A stretch of DNA of 21,511 bases. Source: a virus. The notes under the pieces are model-generated. The model saw nothing but the letters and a program-made list of their open reading frames with translations. It searched no databases and was not told the DNA's origin. The stretch covers positions 1 to 21,511 of the IMG/VR virus record IMGVR_UViG_3300007775_000026; one strand, given 5' to 3'. Made by a program: the position numbers and the translations under genes. Shown here one piece after another: positions 5,851-12,950 of the stretch (the stretch's first letter is position 1; each line of letters starts with the position of its first letter).

Positions 5851-7625
5851 CTATTTTAGTAGCTGACAGAGTACAGGAAGCAACAGAGACTTCCGGCACA
5901 GGAACCTATGACCTTGGCGGCACGCTAAACGGCTTCCAGACGTTCGTTGCAGGCATTGGAACGGGAAACCAGTGCTACTACGCCATCACGGATGATATTG
6001 ATTGGGAAGTAGGTTACGGAACTGTTACAGACGCCGCTACTGATACACTGTCAAGGGACGCAATCCTGGCAAGCTCAAATAGTGGCTTGCCAGTCGATTG
6101 GGGTACAGGCCAGAAGTTCATCTGGTGCGATTCACCAGCCGCGATATTCAGCACGTTCGCTGCATTGTCCGGTAGTTCAGCACAGGACTTCGCAACCAAG
6201 GCTTTGTCTGTCACTGGAAATATCACGGTAACAGGCACGGTTGACGGCAGGGACATAGCGGCAGACGGAACTACTCTTGATGGTGCGGTACTAAACGCAG
6301 ACACCTCAACCGCTGCCATGAGCTTTGTCATTGATGAAGACACTATGGCGTCTGATAGCAACACAAAAGTACCTACACAGCAGAGCGTGAAGGCTTATGT
6401 TGATAGCTCAGTATCGGCATCTATATCCGAAATAGCTGAACCTACCGCGCATCTTCCACTTATCCGCACTCTTGATGTCGTAAAGGGAAGCGGTACTGTG
6501 ACATTCGCCAGAGCCGTTGCCTGCTATGGGTGGAACAGGAACACAGGTTTGCTTGATTCGATAGGCTCAGGAACAGAACGCTATAACCGCGACAGTGACG
6601 GGAAATGGAAGCTATTAGTTGAAGAAACAAGCGCCAATGCCGTATCGGCTACAAACTGGCGCACCGCCGCGATGTGGACTGCCGTAGCGAGTGCGACCAT
6701 CACCGCGAACCAGACTGGAATCGACGGCGGCAGCAATAAAGCCTGCACGATTGAAGACACCAGCGCCGCAGCCAACCAGTATGCGCGTAAATCCATCGCT
6801 CATTCTGCCGACACACAGAAAAAACCGTGGAAAGTTTATGTCCTGAAGGGTTCGGCAACCAATACATTCGTAAGGGTGCGTTCATATATCGGAGCAGTGT
6901 ACAAGAACATCCAGTTTAATTGTGATACTGGCGAAGTATCCACTGTAGTTGCAGATACGGGTCTTTATGTATCAAGCAAAGGCGATTGGTGGGAGGTCGG
7001 CGGATACGGCACAGGAAATGGATCAGCCACTACAGGTTATATTGATGTGTTTCCGGCATTCGCATCGACACTGGATTCCACGTCCCAAGATGTAACGGCT
7101 ATGGGGTCAGTTGTTGCTGACTGGCCGCAGTTGGAAGAAATAGACGTTGGTAAGCCGACAAGCCCTATGGCTGGCGGAGGCTCAAGGACAGCGGCAGACG
7201 CGGCATATATCACAAATGCTAATCTCCCGTATCTTCCAGACGGCGGAGCAATAATGTGTACGTCTTCATCGGCTGATGATGGTGCCGCTCATACCTACTT
7301 CTCAGCCATTAGCGGGACAGGCGACACGTACTTACAACGCGGAACTACCGGAGTGCTGGAAGGCAAGCTTGGAGGCGTAGCATTTACGTCCACATATACC
7401 CCTGATGAATCGGCGCACAAGTACACCCTAAAGACTGATGGAACGACGCATCTCGTATATGAGGACGCGACCCAGGTTCACTCTTTCACAGGCGCTCTAA
7501 CTATGCCGACAGGAAACCTGTACATTGGTTCATATAATGGCGCATCCAACTTTGCCAATGCCGGTGTCGGAAACCTGAAGATATTCGATTACGGCCTTTC
7601 CGCTAATGAGATAGCGACAGCATAA
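5847..7625 (+). CDS. Fibre or appendage protein with C-terminal lectin-like domain (592 aa)
   Basis: A beta-rich, modular, probably trimeric adhesin. Residues 1-105 (starting ILVADRVQEAT, with IDWEVGYGT and DTLSRDAILASSNSG) are a module often found at the N-terminus of phage fibres. Residues 120-190 hold collar-like repeats seen in tail fibres (GNITVTGTVDGRDIAADG; DEDTMASDSNTKVPTQQSVK). Residues 205-430 resemble the 'TFxRA...LLxEExxxN' beta-sandwich module common in phage adhesins. About 440-592 look like a LamG/concanavalin-A-type fold, ending in NLKIFDYGLSANEIA. It lies between portal and scaffold genes, not beside the tail-fibre gene, so a head or neck fibre is possible. Confidence 0.72.
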   Translation: MTILVADRVQEATETSGTGTYDLGGTLNGFQTFVAGIGTGNQCYYAITDDIDWEVGYGTVTDAATDTLSRDAILASSNSGLPVDWGTGQKFIWCDSPAAIFSTFAALSGSSAQDFATKALSVTGNITVTGTVDGRDIAADGTTLDGAVLNADTSTAAMSFVIDEDTMASDSNTKVPTQQSVKAYVDSSVSASISEIAEPTAHLPLIRTLDVVKGSGTVTFARAVACYGWNRNTGLLDSIGSGTERYNRDSDGKWKLLVEETSANAVSATNWRTAAMWTAVASATITANQTGIDGGSNKACTIEDTSAAANQYARKSIAHSADTQKKPWKVYVLKGSATNTFVRVRSYIGAVYKNIQFNCDTGEVSTVVADTGLYVSSKGDWWEVGGYGTGNGSATTGYIDVFPAFASTLDSTSQDVTAMGSVVADWPQLEEIDVGKPTSPMAGGGSRTAADAAYITNANLPYLPDGGAIMCTSSSADDGAAHTYFSAISGTGDTYLQRGTTGVLEGKLGGVAFTSTYTPDESAHKYTLKTDGTTHLVYEDATQVHSFTGALTMPTGNLYIGSYNGASNFANAGVGNLKIFDYGLSANEIATA

Positions 7626-7840
7626 TGCTCGGCTTCTCAGCAATATCCACACGCGCAATATCGGCTATCAAGGCCGCTGTTGCTGCTGGGCCTAGTGTAT
7701 TCGGATGGATACCCGAGCCTAAGAAGCGGAAAAAGAAGAAAGTGCCATCGGTCATGGATGCAGTTTCAGACGTTATCCGGCGCAGAGACATAATGAGAGA
7801 AGACGAAGAACTAATTATGTATTTCACAGAAAAATGGTAA
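7625..7840 (+). CDS. Small basic hypothetical protein (71 aa)
   Basis: A 71-residue protein overlapping the fibre gene by one base (TAATG). It begins MLGFSAISTRAISA, a type of start frequent in small phage proteins that follow appendage genes. A strongly basic cluster KKRKKKK (residues 33-39) follows, then an amphipathic charged helix. The basic patch could bind DNA or an acidic partner such as the scaffold, but that is speculation. No clear ribosome site is visible, so coupling to the upstream gene is likely. Confidence 0.6.
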   Translation: MLGFSAISTRAISAIKAAVAAGPSVFGWIPEPKKRKKKKVPSVMDAVSDVIRRRDIMREDEELIMYFTEKW

Positions 7841-7852
7841 AAGGAGATTAAC

Positions 7853-8110
7853 ATGAGCTTACCAACAGCAGACTTAGGAAACGCGACAGTGCTTACGGCC
7901 ACTGGCTCCATTGCACAGGCAAAGGGCATTAAAGGCATTCTATGCTCAACTACGACATCAGGAACAGTGGTTGTCACAAACACGGCAGGAACGGCCATCA
8001 CAGGCACTATAACGCCATCAGCAGGGTCTTATACCCCGATAAACGCTAACTGCGAAGGACTGACCATTACTATTGCGAACACGATCAACATTACCGTCAT
8101 TTGGGTGTGA
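7853..8110 (+). CDS. Small beta-rich virion-type protein (85 aa)
   Basis: An 85-residue protein of Thr/Ile/Val/Ala/Gly-rich beta strands with only one Lys pair and few charges, preceded by a very strong AAAAGGAGAT ribosome site. The composition and strong translation signal resemble small decoration or fibre-associated proteins, but no family is recognised. Its TGA (8108-8110) is one base before the GTG start of the next gene. Confidence 0.65.
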   Translation: MSLPTADLGNATVLTATGSIAQAKGIKGILCSTTTSGTVVVTNTAGTAITGTITPSAGSYTPINANCEGLTITIANTINITVIWV

Positions 8111-8111
8111 T

Positions 8112-8468
8112 GTGCCACTCTATGACTATTTGTGCGAAAAGTGCGACGAGAGGGTCGAGATATTCCTGACCCTTGCGAAGTGCGGAGAGCCGCAATACTG
8201 CGATGTATGCGACAACAAGTTAAAGAAGCTGATTTCGGCTACGGCTATCATCTCTGACATCCAGCCTTACAAGTCACACGTCACAGGAAAGATGATTAGC
8301 TCAAGGTCGGCGCATAAGGCTGAACTAAGAGAGCATGGTTTGGTGGAGGTGGGGAATGAAACCGAATATCTGTTTAAGAATGCAGATAACGTGAAGAAGG
8401 AGCGAGCCAGGAAAGACAAGGCTGAGCGACTTAACACGATAAAAGAAGTAGTAAACGCCAAACTATAG
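8112..8468 (+). CDS. FmdB-type zinc-ribbon protein (118 aa, GTG start)
   Basis: I choose the GTG at 8112, because the product then begins PLYDYLCEKC, the invariant start of FmdB/'CxxC_CxxC_SSSS' zinc ribbons; an earlier start would add residues inside the previous gene. Cys pairs at C8/C11 and C30/C33 can bind one zinc, and a third Cys is at 24. The second half is helical and highly charged (Lys/Glu/Arg). Small FmdB-like proteins occur in many phage head gene clusters just before the scaffold; their job is unproven, possibly regulation or an assembly factor. The TAG overlaps the AGGAG of the scaffold gene. Confidence 0.8.
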   Translation: MPLYDYLCEKCDERVEIFLTLAKCGEPQYCDVCDNKLKKLISATAIISDIQPYKSHVTGKMISSRSAHKAELREHGLVEVGNETEYLFKNADNVKKERARKDKAERLNTIKEVVNAKL

Positions 8469-8477
8469 GAGATACAC

Positions 8478-9485
8478 ATGGAAGCCCGTGAAGCACTGGA
8501 ACAAGCATTTGAAGAAGCGGAGACACGCGAAACTGATGCCGTAGTTGAGAAGACTCAGCCGGAGGAGGTCGCGGAAGCCGTAGAAGAATCCACAGAAGAA
8601 TCAGAAGAGGAATCCTCAGAAGAGGAATCCTCAGAAGATACAGAGGAAGAAACCAAGGAAGCACCGGAGGAAGAGAAGCCGGAAAAGGCCGAAGAGGCAG
8701 AAGAGTCCGAAGAACAGGAAGAAGTTGACGAAGCCCCAAGCTCATGGCGCAAGGAAGAAGCGGCCAAGTTCAATGAGCTGCCCAAGGACATTCGCGACTA
8801 TATCAAGGTGCGTGAAGATCAGATGCATCGTGGTCTGGATATGTACAAGGCAGATGCAAACAAGGCTCGCTCTATCGAGAAGGTATTCGAGCCATTTGAC
8901 GACTATCTGAAGCAGGTTGGAGCAACCAGAGAGCAGGCAGTAATGCACCTCTTACAGGCAGAGAAAAACCTAAGAACAAGCACGCCTGAGATGAGGCTTG
9001 CACACTTTCAAAAATTAGCATATGATTACGGAATTGACCCTGCTCAATTATCGGAGTTACCTCCGCTTGACCCGAGGGTCGCCCAACTTGAGAGCCAGCT
9101 TTCACAAGTGCAAATGGCTCAACTGCAACAAAATGCTCAACAGCATGATGATACAACATACGAAGAACTGGCAGCATTTGGCGCAAGCCATGAGTTTTTC
9201 GATGATGTACGAAATGACATGGCCGACCTGTTAGAAACGGGAAAGGCCGCTGACCTGGAATCAGCCTATACAAAGGCGTGCAGGTTAAATGACAACGTGT
9301 ATGAGCGTTTGCAGGAACGAACTAGACAGGAAGCATCCCGCACAACGATTCAGCAGAAAAAGCAGGCGGCAGAGAAAGCCAAGAGCGCAGCTGTATCAGT
9401 TAAGGGATCGCCAGCCGGACAGACTGAGGAAACCCCGAAAGACATACGAGCGGCACTGGAGGCGGCATTTGACGGCCTGCAATAA
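8478..9485 (+). CDS. Capsid scaffolding protein (335 aa)
   Basis: It guides coat-protein assembly into the procapsid and should be absent from mature virions. Residues 12-86 are an extremely acidic, low-complexity stretch (Glu/Ser/Ala/Pro). The centre (90-250) is helical with a Gln-rich coiled coil around 203-228, and the C-terminus is basic helical. Its place directly before the major capsid gene, its length and its charge pattern are classic for scaffolds. The N-terminal helix (REALEQAFEEA, 4-14) and the last residues (RAALEAAFDGL, 324-334) are similar, which may mean two coat-binding ends. The ribosome site is AGGAG. A 15-base tandem duplication lies in the acidic region. Confidence 0.82.
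   Translation: MEAREALEQAFEEAETRETDAVVEKTQPEEVAEAVEESTEESEEESSEEESSEDTEEETKEAPEEEKPEKAEEAEESEEQEEVDEAPSSWRKEEAAKFNELPKDIRDYIKVREDQMHRGLDMYKADANKARSIEKVFEPFDDYLKQVGATREQAVMHLLQAEKNLRTSTPEMRLAHFQKLAYDYGIDPAQLSELPPLDPRVAQLESQLSQVQMAQLQQNAQQHDDTTYEELAAFGASHEFFDDVRNDMADLLETGKAADLESAYTKACRLNDNVYERLQERTRQEASRTTIQQKKQAAEKAKSAAVSVKGSPAGQTEETPKDIRAALEAAFDGLQ
8602..8631 (+). repeat. Tandem 15-bp duplication in the scaffold gene
   Basis: Two identical adjacent copies of CAGAAGAGGAATCCT (8602-8616 and 8617-8631) are followed by a partial third (CAGAAGA). The unit is five codons long, so it adds Glu/Ser repeats to the acidic domain without shifting frame. This is a likely length-variable site. Confidence 0.75.
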
Positions 9486-9504
9486 CCTATAAAGGAGATT
9501 GCAA

Positions 9505-10500
9505 ATGGCATTCGCTAATACGTCTATTAGTGATATTATCGCGACTACTATTCAATCCCGAAGCAAGATGCTGGCTGATAACTTCACCAACAACAACCCG
9601 CTCCTGTTTCAGATGAATAAGTCCGGCAATATCAAGCCTTTCTCCGGGGGTAATGTTATCCTCGAAGAAATCGCTTACAATGACTCAAGCACTACCAATG
9701 CTGCAAGTTACTCCGGTTACGATACACTGGATATTACTCCGAACTCGCCTATTTCGGCAGCTCAGTTTAATATCAAGCAGTACGCAGCCGCAGTTACTAT
9801 CAGCGGATTGGAACAGCTTGAGAACGCAGGAAAAGAGAAGATGATTGACCTCTTAGAGGGTCGCATCGCAGTGGCAGAAGGCGAGTTGAAGAACAAGCTT
9901 GACACTGATCTTTATTCTGACGGAACCGGCAACGGCTCCAAGCAGCTTACAGGCCTTGCAGCCGCAGTTGCTTCCACCCCAACGTCAGGAACTTATGGCG
10001 GCATCAACCGCGCCACATGGTCATTCTGGCAGAACGTGTCTTATGACGCTACGACTGATGGCGGCGCTGCCGCTACTGCTTCAAACATCCAGAAGTATAT
10101 GGATGCTGTGGCTATTCAGTTGGTTCGCGGCAAAGACCGTCCTAACCTGATTGTTGCAGATGCCAATTACTACAGCCTCTACTTGCAGAGCTTGCAGGCC
10201 ATTCAGCGTGTTACGTCTGAAACTATGGCCGGTGCTGGCTTCACCTCACTGAAATATTTCGGTGTTGGTGGCAATGCAGACGTTGTACTTGGCGACGGTG
10301 TAGGCGGAAATCAGACCGCCAATACCATGTATTTCCTTAACACCAACTACCTGAAACTTCGCCCACATCGGAACCGCAACTTTGTTCCTATTGGTGGCGA
10401 CCGTCAGGCAGTCAACCAAGACGCTACTGTTAAGCTGATCGGCTGGGCTGGTAATTTGACCTGCTCCGCTCCTCGCTTGCAGGGTGTGTTGAAGGATTAA
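9505..10500 (+). CDS. Major capsid protein (331 aa)
   Basis: The shell-forming coat protein, probably with the HK97 fold. The start is ATG 9505, seven bases after AAAGGAG; a TTG two codons upstream is in frame but overlaps the spacing. It shows a coat-family pattern I know from podovirus-type phages: SISDIIATTIQSRS near the N-terminus, KPFSGGN (44-50), YSGYDTLDI (69-77), AAQFNIKQYAAAVTISGLEQLEN (85-107), LYSDGTGNGSKQ and GINRATWSFWQN. All eleven Arg codons are CGN; AGA/AGG, common in neighbouring genes, are absent, as expected for a very highly expressed gene. It is followed by the decoration-type gene. Confidence 0.92.
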   Translation: MAFANTSISDIIATTIQSRSKMLADNFTNNNPLLFQMNKSGNIKPFSGGNVILEEIAYNDSSTTNAASYSGYDTLDITPNSPISAAQFNIKQYAAAVTISGLEQLENAGKEKMIDLLEGRIAVAEGELKNKLDTDLYSDGTGNGSKQLTGLAAAVASTPTSGTYGGINRATWSFWQNVSYDATTDGGAAATASNIQKYMDAVAIQLVRGKDRPNLIVADANYYSLYLQSLQAIQRVTSETMAGAGFTSLKYFGVGGNADVVLGDGVGGNQTANTMYFLNTNYLKLRPHRNRNFVPIGGDRQAVNQDATVKLIGWAGNLTCSAPRLQGVLKD

Positions 10501-10512
10501 GGGGGTTATATC

Positions 10513-11010
10513 ATGGCATTTAAGATCACTGACCAACTCATTGGGGCGCAGGCAATCGCGTCCACATCCACCACTCAGAACCATCCTATTGGCACTATTG
10601 TTCGTGCCAAGGACGCAACATTGGGCGAAGGCGAGTTTATTTATCTGCTCGGCGTCGCATCCACTGCTGTTGGTTCTCTTGTCACCTTTAACTCCACGAC
10701 CGGCCAGACCACGCTTGCCGCTGTAGGTACTAATCACCCGCAGCCTATTGCAGTGGCTATGAGTGCTAACGTGGCTTCACAGTATGGCTGGTATCAGATT
10801 AGTGGCGTTGCTACTGCTCTGAAATCGTCCGCAGTATCCTTGGCAGCTGGTGTTGCCGTAGGCGTGCTGACTGTTGGCCGTGTTGCTGCTACTGGCTCCG
10901 GTAAGGAAATCCAGGGCGCTATTCTGGCCGCTGTTGCTTCGGCATCGGCATCCACGTTGACCGCTTCACTGGTGATTAACAGGCCCACTTTGCAGGGTCG
11001 CATAACTTAA
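10513..11010 (+). CDS. Head decoration-type structural protein (165 aa)
   Basis: A Gly/Ala/Ser/Thr-rich beta protein of 165 residues just after the coat gene, with a strong AAGGGGG ribosome site. The pattern GTIVRAKDATLGEGEFIYL (about 27-45), VGSLVTFN and AVAMSANVASQYGWYQISG (about 79-98), ending in a strand-rich tail, belongs to a phage family regularly found beside such coat proteins and thought to decorate or cement the shell. Direct proof of a decoration role is not in the sequence. A strong intrinsic terminator begins twelve bases after its stop, making it the last gene of the high-expression capsid block. Confidence 0.75.
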   Translation: MAFKITDQLIGAQAIASTSTTQNHPIGTIVRAKDATLGEGEFIYLLGVASTAVGSLVTFNSTTGQTTLAAVGTNHPQPIAVAMSANVASQYGWYQISGVATALKSSAVSLAAGVAVGVLTVGRVAATGSGKEIQGAILAAVASASASTLTASLVINRPTLQGRIT

Positions 11011-11021
11011 ACGCAAAAGAT

Positions 11022-11052
11022 GGAGGCTGGCTTCGGCTGGCCTCCTATTTTT
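11022..11052 (+). terminator. Intrinsic terminator after the capsid block
   Basis: A ten-pair stem (GGAGGCTGGC with GCTGGCCTCC, two G-T pairs) is closed by a C(TTCG)G tetraloop and followed by TATTTTT (11046-11052). This is a textbook Rho-independent terminator. It separates the abundant capsid proteins from low-copy enzymes and tail parts. Since no promoter is evident after it, downstream genes probably depend on readthrough. Confidence 0.85.
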
Positions 11053-11057
11053 GGAGG
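11041..11057 (+). promoter_or_regulatory. Possible ribosome-site-sequestering alternative hairpin
   Basis: The 3' arm of the terminator, CCTCC (11041-11045), is exactly complementary to the GGAGG ribosome site (11053-11057) of the next gene, with a seven-base loop. This hairpin and the terminator cannot form together. A ribosome finishing the decoration gene (stop 11008-11010) would cover part of the 5' arm and could favour the second structure. The pairing is seen; the switch is inference. Confidence 0.4.
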
Positions 11058-11061
11058 ATTA

Positions 11062-12411
11062 ATGTTCCACTCACAAATCAGGCATAAAAACGCGGCTGCA
11101 TCGGCAGATCTGATTATTCCGCTAAATATCACATGCAACACCCCGGACGAGGTTCTTTTTGCAAACATCGAAGCAAACTCACGCTTGCCAAAGGAATGGG
11201 TAAAGGTAGAGGAGGCACATGACACGCCTGCCATTATGGTTGGCGGTGGTGCTTCTGTAATTGACTACATAGCAGAGATCAAGGAAAGGCAGGACAAGGG
11301 AGCCAAGATATTCTCAATGAATGGCACTGCGTCATTTCTTGCTGATGCTGGAATCTTTGCCGATTATCAGGTAATTGTTGATGCGAGGGAAGAAACGCAG
11401 AATCTTATCGGGCCAGCCTTTGAGTATTTGTTCGCATCTCAGGTGCATCCATCACTGTTCGAGGAAGAGCCAGACGCTCGGCTATGGCATTTGGAGTGCG
11501 GAGGTATAGAAGACCATTTCCCCGAGTATGAAGATGCCTATGCGCTTGTCCTAAGCTCTGCATCGGTAGGTAATTGCGCCCTATCTCTGGCGTATTGCCT
11601 TGGGTACAGGGATTTCCACATTTATGGCTATGATTCGTCTTTCAAGGATGATAAATCACACGCTTATTTCCAAGCAATGAACGTCGGTGAACCGTCCTGC
11701 ATGATGAACTACGGCGGCACTGAATATAAGGTGTCTTTAGCCATGAAGTGTCAGGCCGAGAAGTTTCCGCAGATTGCCAACTTGCTCAAGGCCAATGGAT
11801 GCACTGTCGAAGTGTATGGCGAAGGGCTATTGCAGGACATGTATCGTGGACTGAACTCAGGCGAATTGACCGAGAAAGACAAATACACCGCAATGTGGAA
11901 TTACGACGAATACAGGGGATGCGCTCCTGGAGAGTTTTGCGCTGATAAGTTCCTTGAAGTGGTGAAGCCGGACAGCTCAATCATCGACTTCGGCTGCGGA
12001 ACTGGAAGGGGTGCGCTTGCCATCCACAACGCTGGCCACGATGTTCTTTGCATCGACTTTGCATCGAACTGCCGTGATGAGGCCGCTGAGATTCTGCCGT
12101 TCATCGAATGGGATTTGACTCAGGTTATCCCCATTGGCGCTAAATATGGATATTGCACCGATGTTATGGAGCATATTCCGCCCGAAGATGTTGAGAAGGT
12201 TATCACGAACATAATGAACTCTGTTACAGAGGCGTTCTTTCAGATAAGCCTTGTCGATGACGTATGCGGAACCTTGATCGGGCATCCGTTGCATTTGTCT
12301 GTTCACCCATACTCATGGTGGATGGAGTTGTTCCCACAGATGGGCTATGCTATCATGTGGAGCGAGGATTGTGGCGCAACAGCCATGTTCCATATAAGGA
12401 GAAAAGGATGA
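11062..12411 (+). CDS. MptE-like (DUF115) and SAM-methyltransferase fusion (449 aa)
   Basis: I start it at ATG 11062, five bases after GGAGG; an in-frame ATG at 11020 lies before the terminator stem and has no ribosome site. Residues 55-262 resemble the MptE-like/DUF115 Rossmann domain: MVGGGASV (59-66), NGTASFLADAGI, YQVIVDAR (102-109) and GNCALSLAYCLGYRDFHIYGYD (170-191). Residues 268-449 are a class I SAM-dependent methyltransferase with motif I IIDFGCGTGRG (307-317), acidic D332 after strand 2, DVMEHIPPED (367-376) and a HPLHLSVHPYSWW ending found in phage methyltransferases. Substrate unknown: protein, sugar or small molecule. The next gene overlaps it by four bases. The fold calls are firm for the second half, moderate for the first. 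Confidence 0.8.
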   Translation: MFHSQIRHKNAAASADLIIPLNITCNTPDEVLFANIEANSRLPKEWVKVEEAHDTPAIMVGGGASVIDYIAEIKERQDKGAKIFSMNGTASFLADAGIFADYQVIVDAREETQNLIGPAFEYLFASQVHPSLFEEEPDARLWHLECGGIEDHFPEYEDAYALVLSSASVGNCALSLAYCLGYRDFHIYGYDSSFKDDKSHAYFQAMNVGEPSCMMNYGGTEYKVSLAMKCQAEKFPQIANLLKANGCTVEVYGEGLLQDMYRGLNSGELTEKDKYTAMWNYDEYRGCAPGEFCADKFLEVVKPDSSIIDFGCGTGRGALAIHNAGHDVLCIDFASNCRDEAAEILPFIEWDLTQVIPIGAKYGYCTDVMEHIPPEDVEKVITNIMNSVTEAFFQISLVDDVCGTLIGHPLHLSVHPYSWWMELFPQMGYAIMWSEDCGATAMFHIRRKG

Positions 12412-12950
12412 GCGATAACACTGTATATGTAGGGGAAAACAACGGCGGATATGCACTGAACAACGTAATGTTTTACGAGGATGAGATTCGCGATAATTTC
12501 AAATCGGAAAAACAGGGAAAGGAAGTTTTCATTACCAAGGAGATGATTGAGATTCGTACCCCTGGTGACACCAATAACGTGATTGTGCGCATTGCCACTG
12601 AACACGACAAGCAGGTATATGCGAATCAGTACATGGCTTACAAGGTGCAGCACGGGCAGGAGGTTGACGGCACGCCAATCGACGAAATGACCGATCTTGA
12701 TGCTCAGGCCAGAACCGCACTGAAACAGATCGGGTTTATAACTGTCGAGCAGCTGGCCAATGCTTCCGATGGCATTCTACAGCGGCACATGGGCGGCATG
12801 CGCTTTCGCAGGATGGCAGTTGATTTCCTCAAGAATCAAGGAACTGCTGCACAGGACGAGCAGGAAAAGCGAATCGCAGAGCTGGAAGAAAAGCTTGCTC
12901 AGCTTATAGCGCAACCGAAGCCACGCGGCAGGAAACCCAAGGAGGCTTAA
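12408..12950 (+). CDS. Conserved-type phage protein with C-terminal coiled coil (180 aa)
   Basis: The start is ATG 12408 (ATGA overlap, preceded by AAGGAG). The layout fits a small family found before head-tail adaptor genes: a beta N-terminus with EMIEIRTPGDTNNVIVR (about 45-61), a middle resembling 'F..Q(W/Y)..YK.G...GTP(I/L).E' (QYMAYKVQHGQEVDGTP, 74-90), a helix-hairpin-like ALKQIGFITVEQLANASD (104-121), then a coiled coil (EKRIAELEEKLAQLIAQ, 153-169) and a basic tail. Function is unknown; it may be a neck or minor head component. The family recognition is from memory. Confidence 0.72.
   Translation: MSDNTVYVGENNGGYALNNVMFYEDEIRDNFKSEKQGKEVFITKEMIEIRTPGDTNNVIVRIATEHDKQVYANQYMAYKVQHGQEVDGTPIDEMTDLDAQARTALKQIGFITVEQLANASDGILQRHMGGMRFRRMAVDFLKNQGTAAQDEQEKRIAELEEKLAQLIAQPKPRGRKPKEA

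Noticed and set aside
5847-7625. A diversity-generating retroelement target in the fibre gene
   Set aside because: No reverse transcriptase or template repeat is present in the window and I see no adenine-specific variable repeat.
7603-8007. A 134-codon minus-strand frame
   Set aside because: It spans three credible + strand genes with strong ribosome sites and shows no family pattern.
9499-9504. TTG start two codons before the capsid ATG
   Set aside because: It would place the AAGGAG site almost against the start; ATG 9505 has correct spacing and is the commoner start.
11020-11061. An earlier in-frame ATG for the methyltransferase fusion
   Set aside because: The extension would be encoded by the terminator stem and lacks a ribosome site, while ATG 11062 has GGAGG at good spacing.
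12264-12407. N-terminal extension of the 180-residue neck-region protein
   Set aside because: It lies inside the methyltransferase gene; ATG 12408 has AAGGAG and the usual ATGA overlap.
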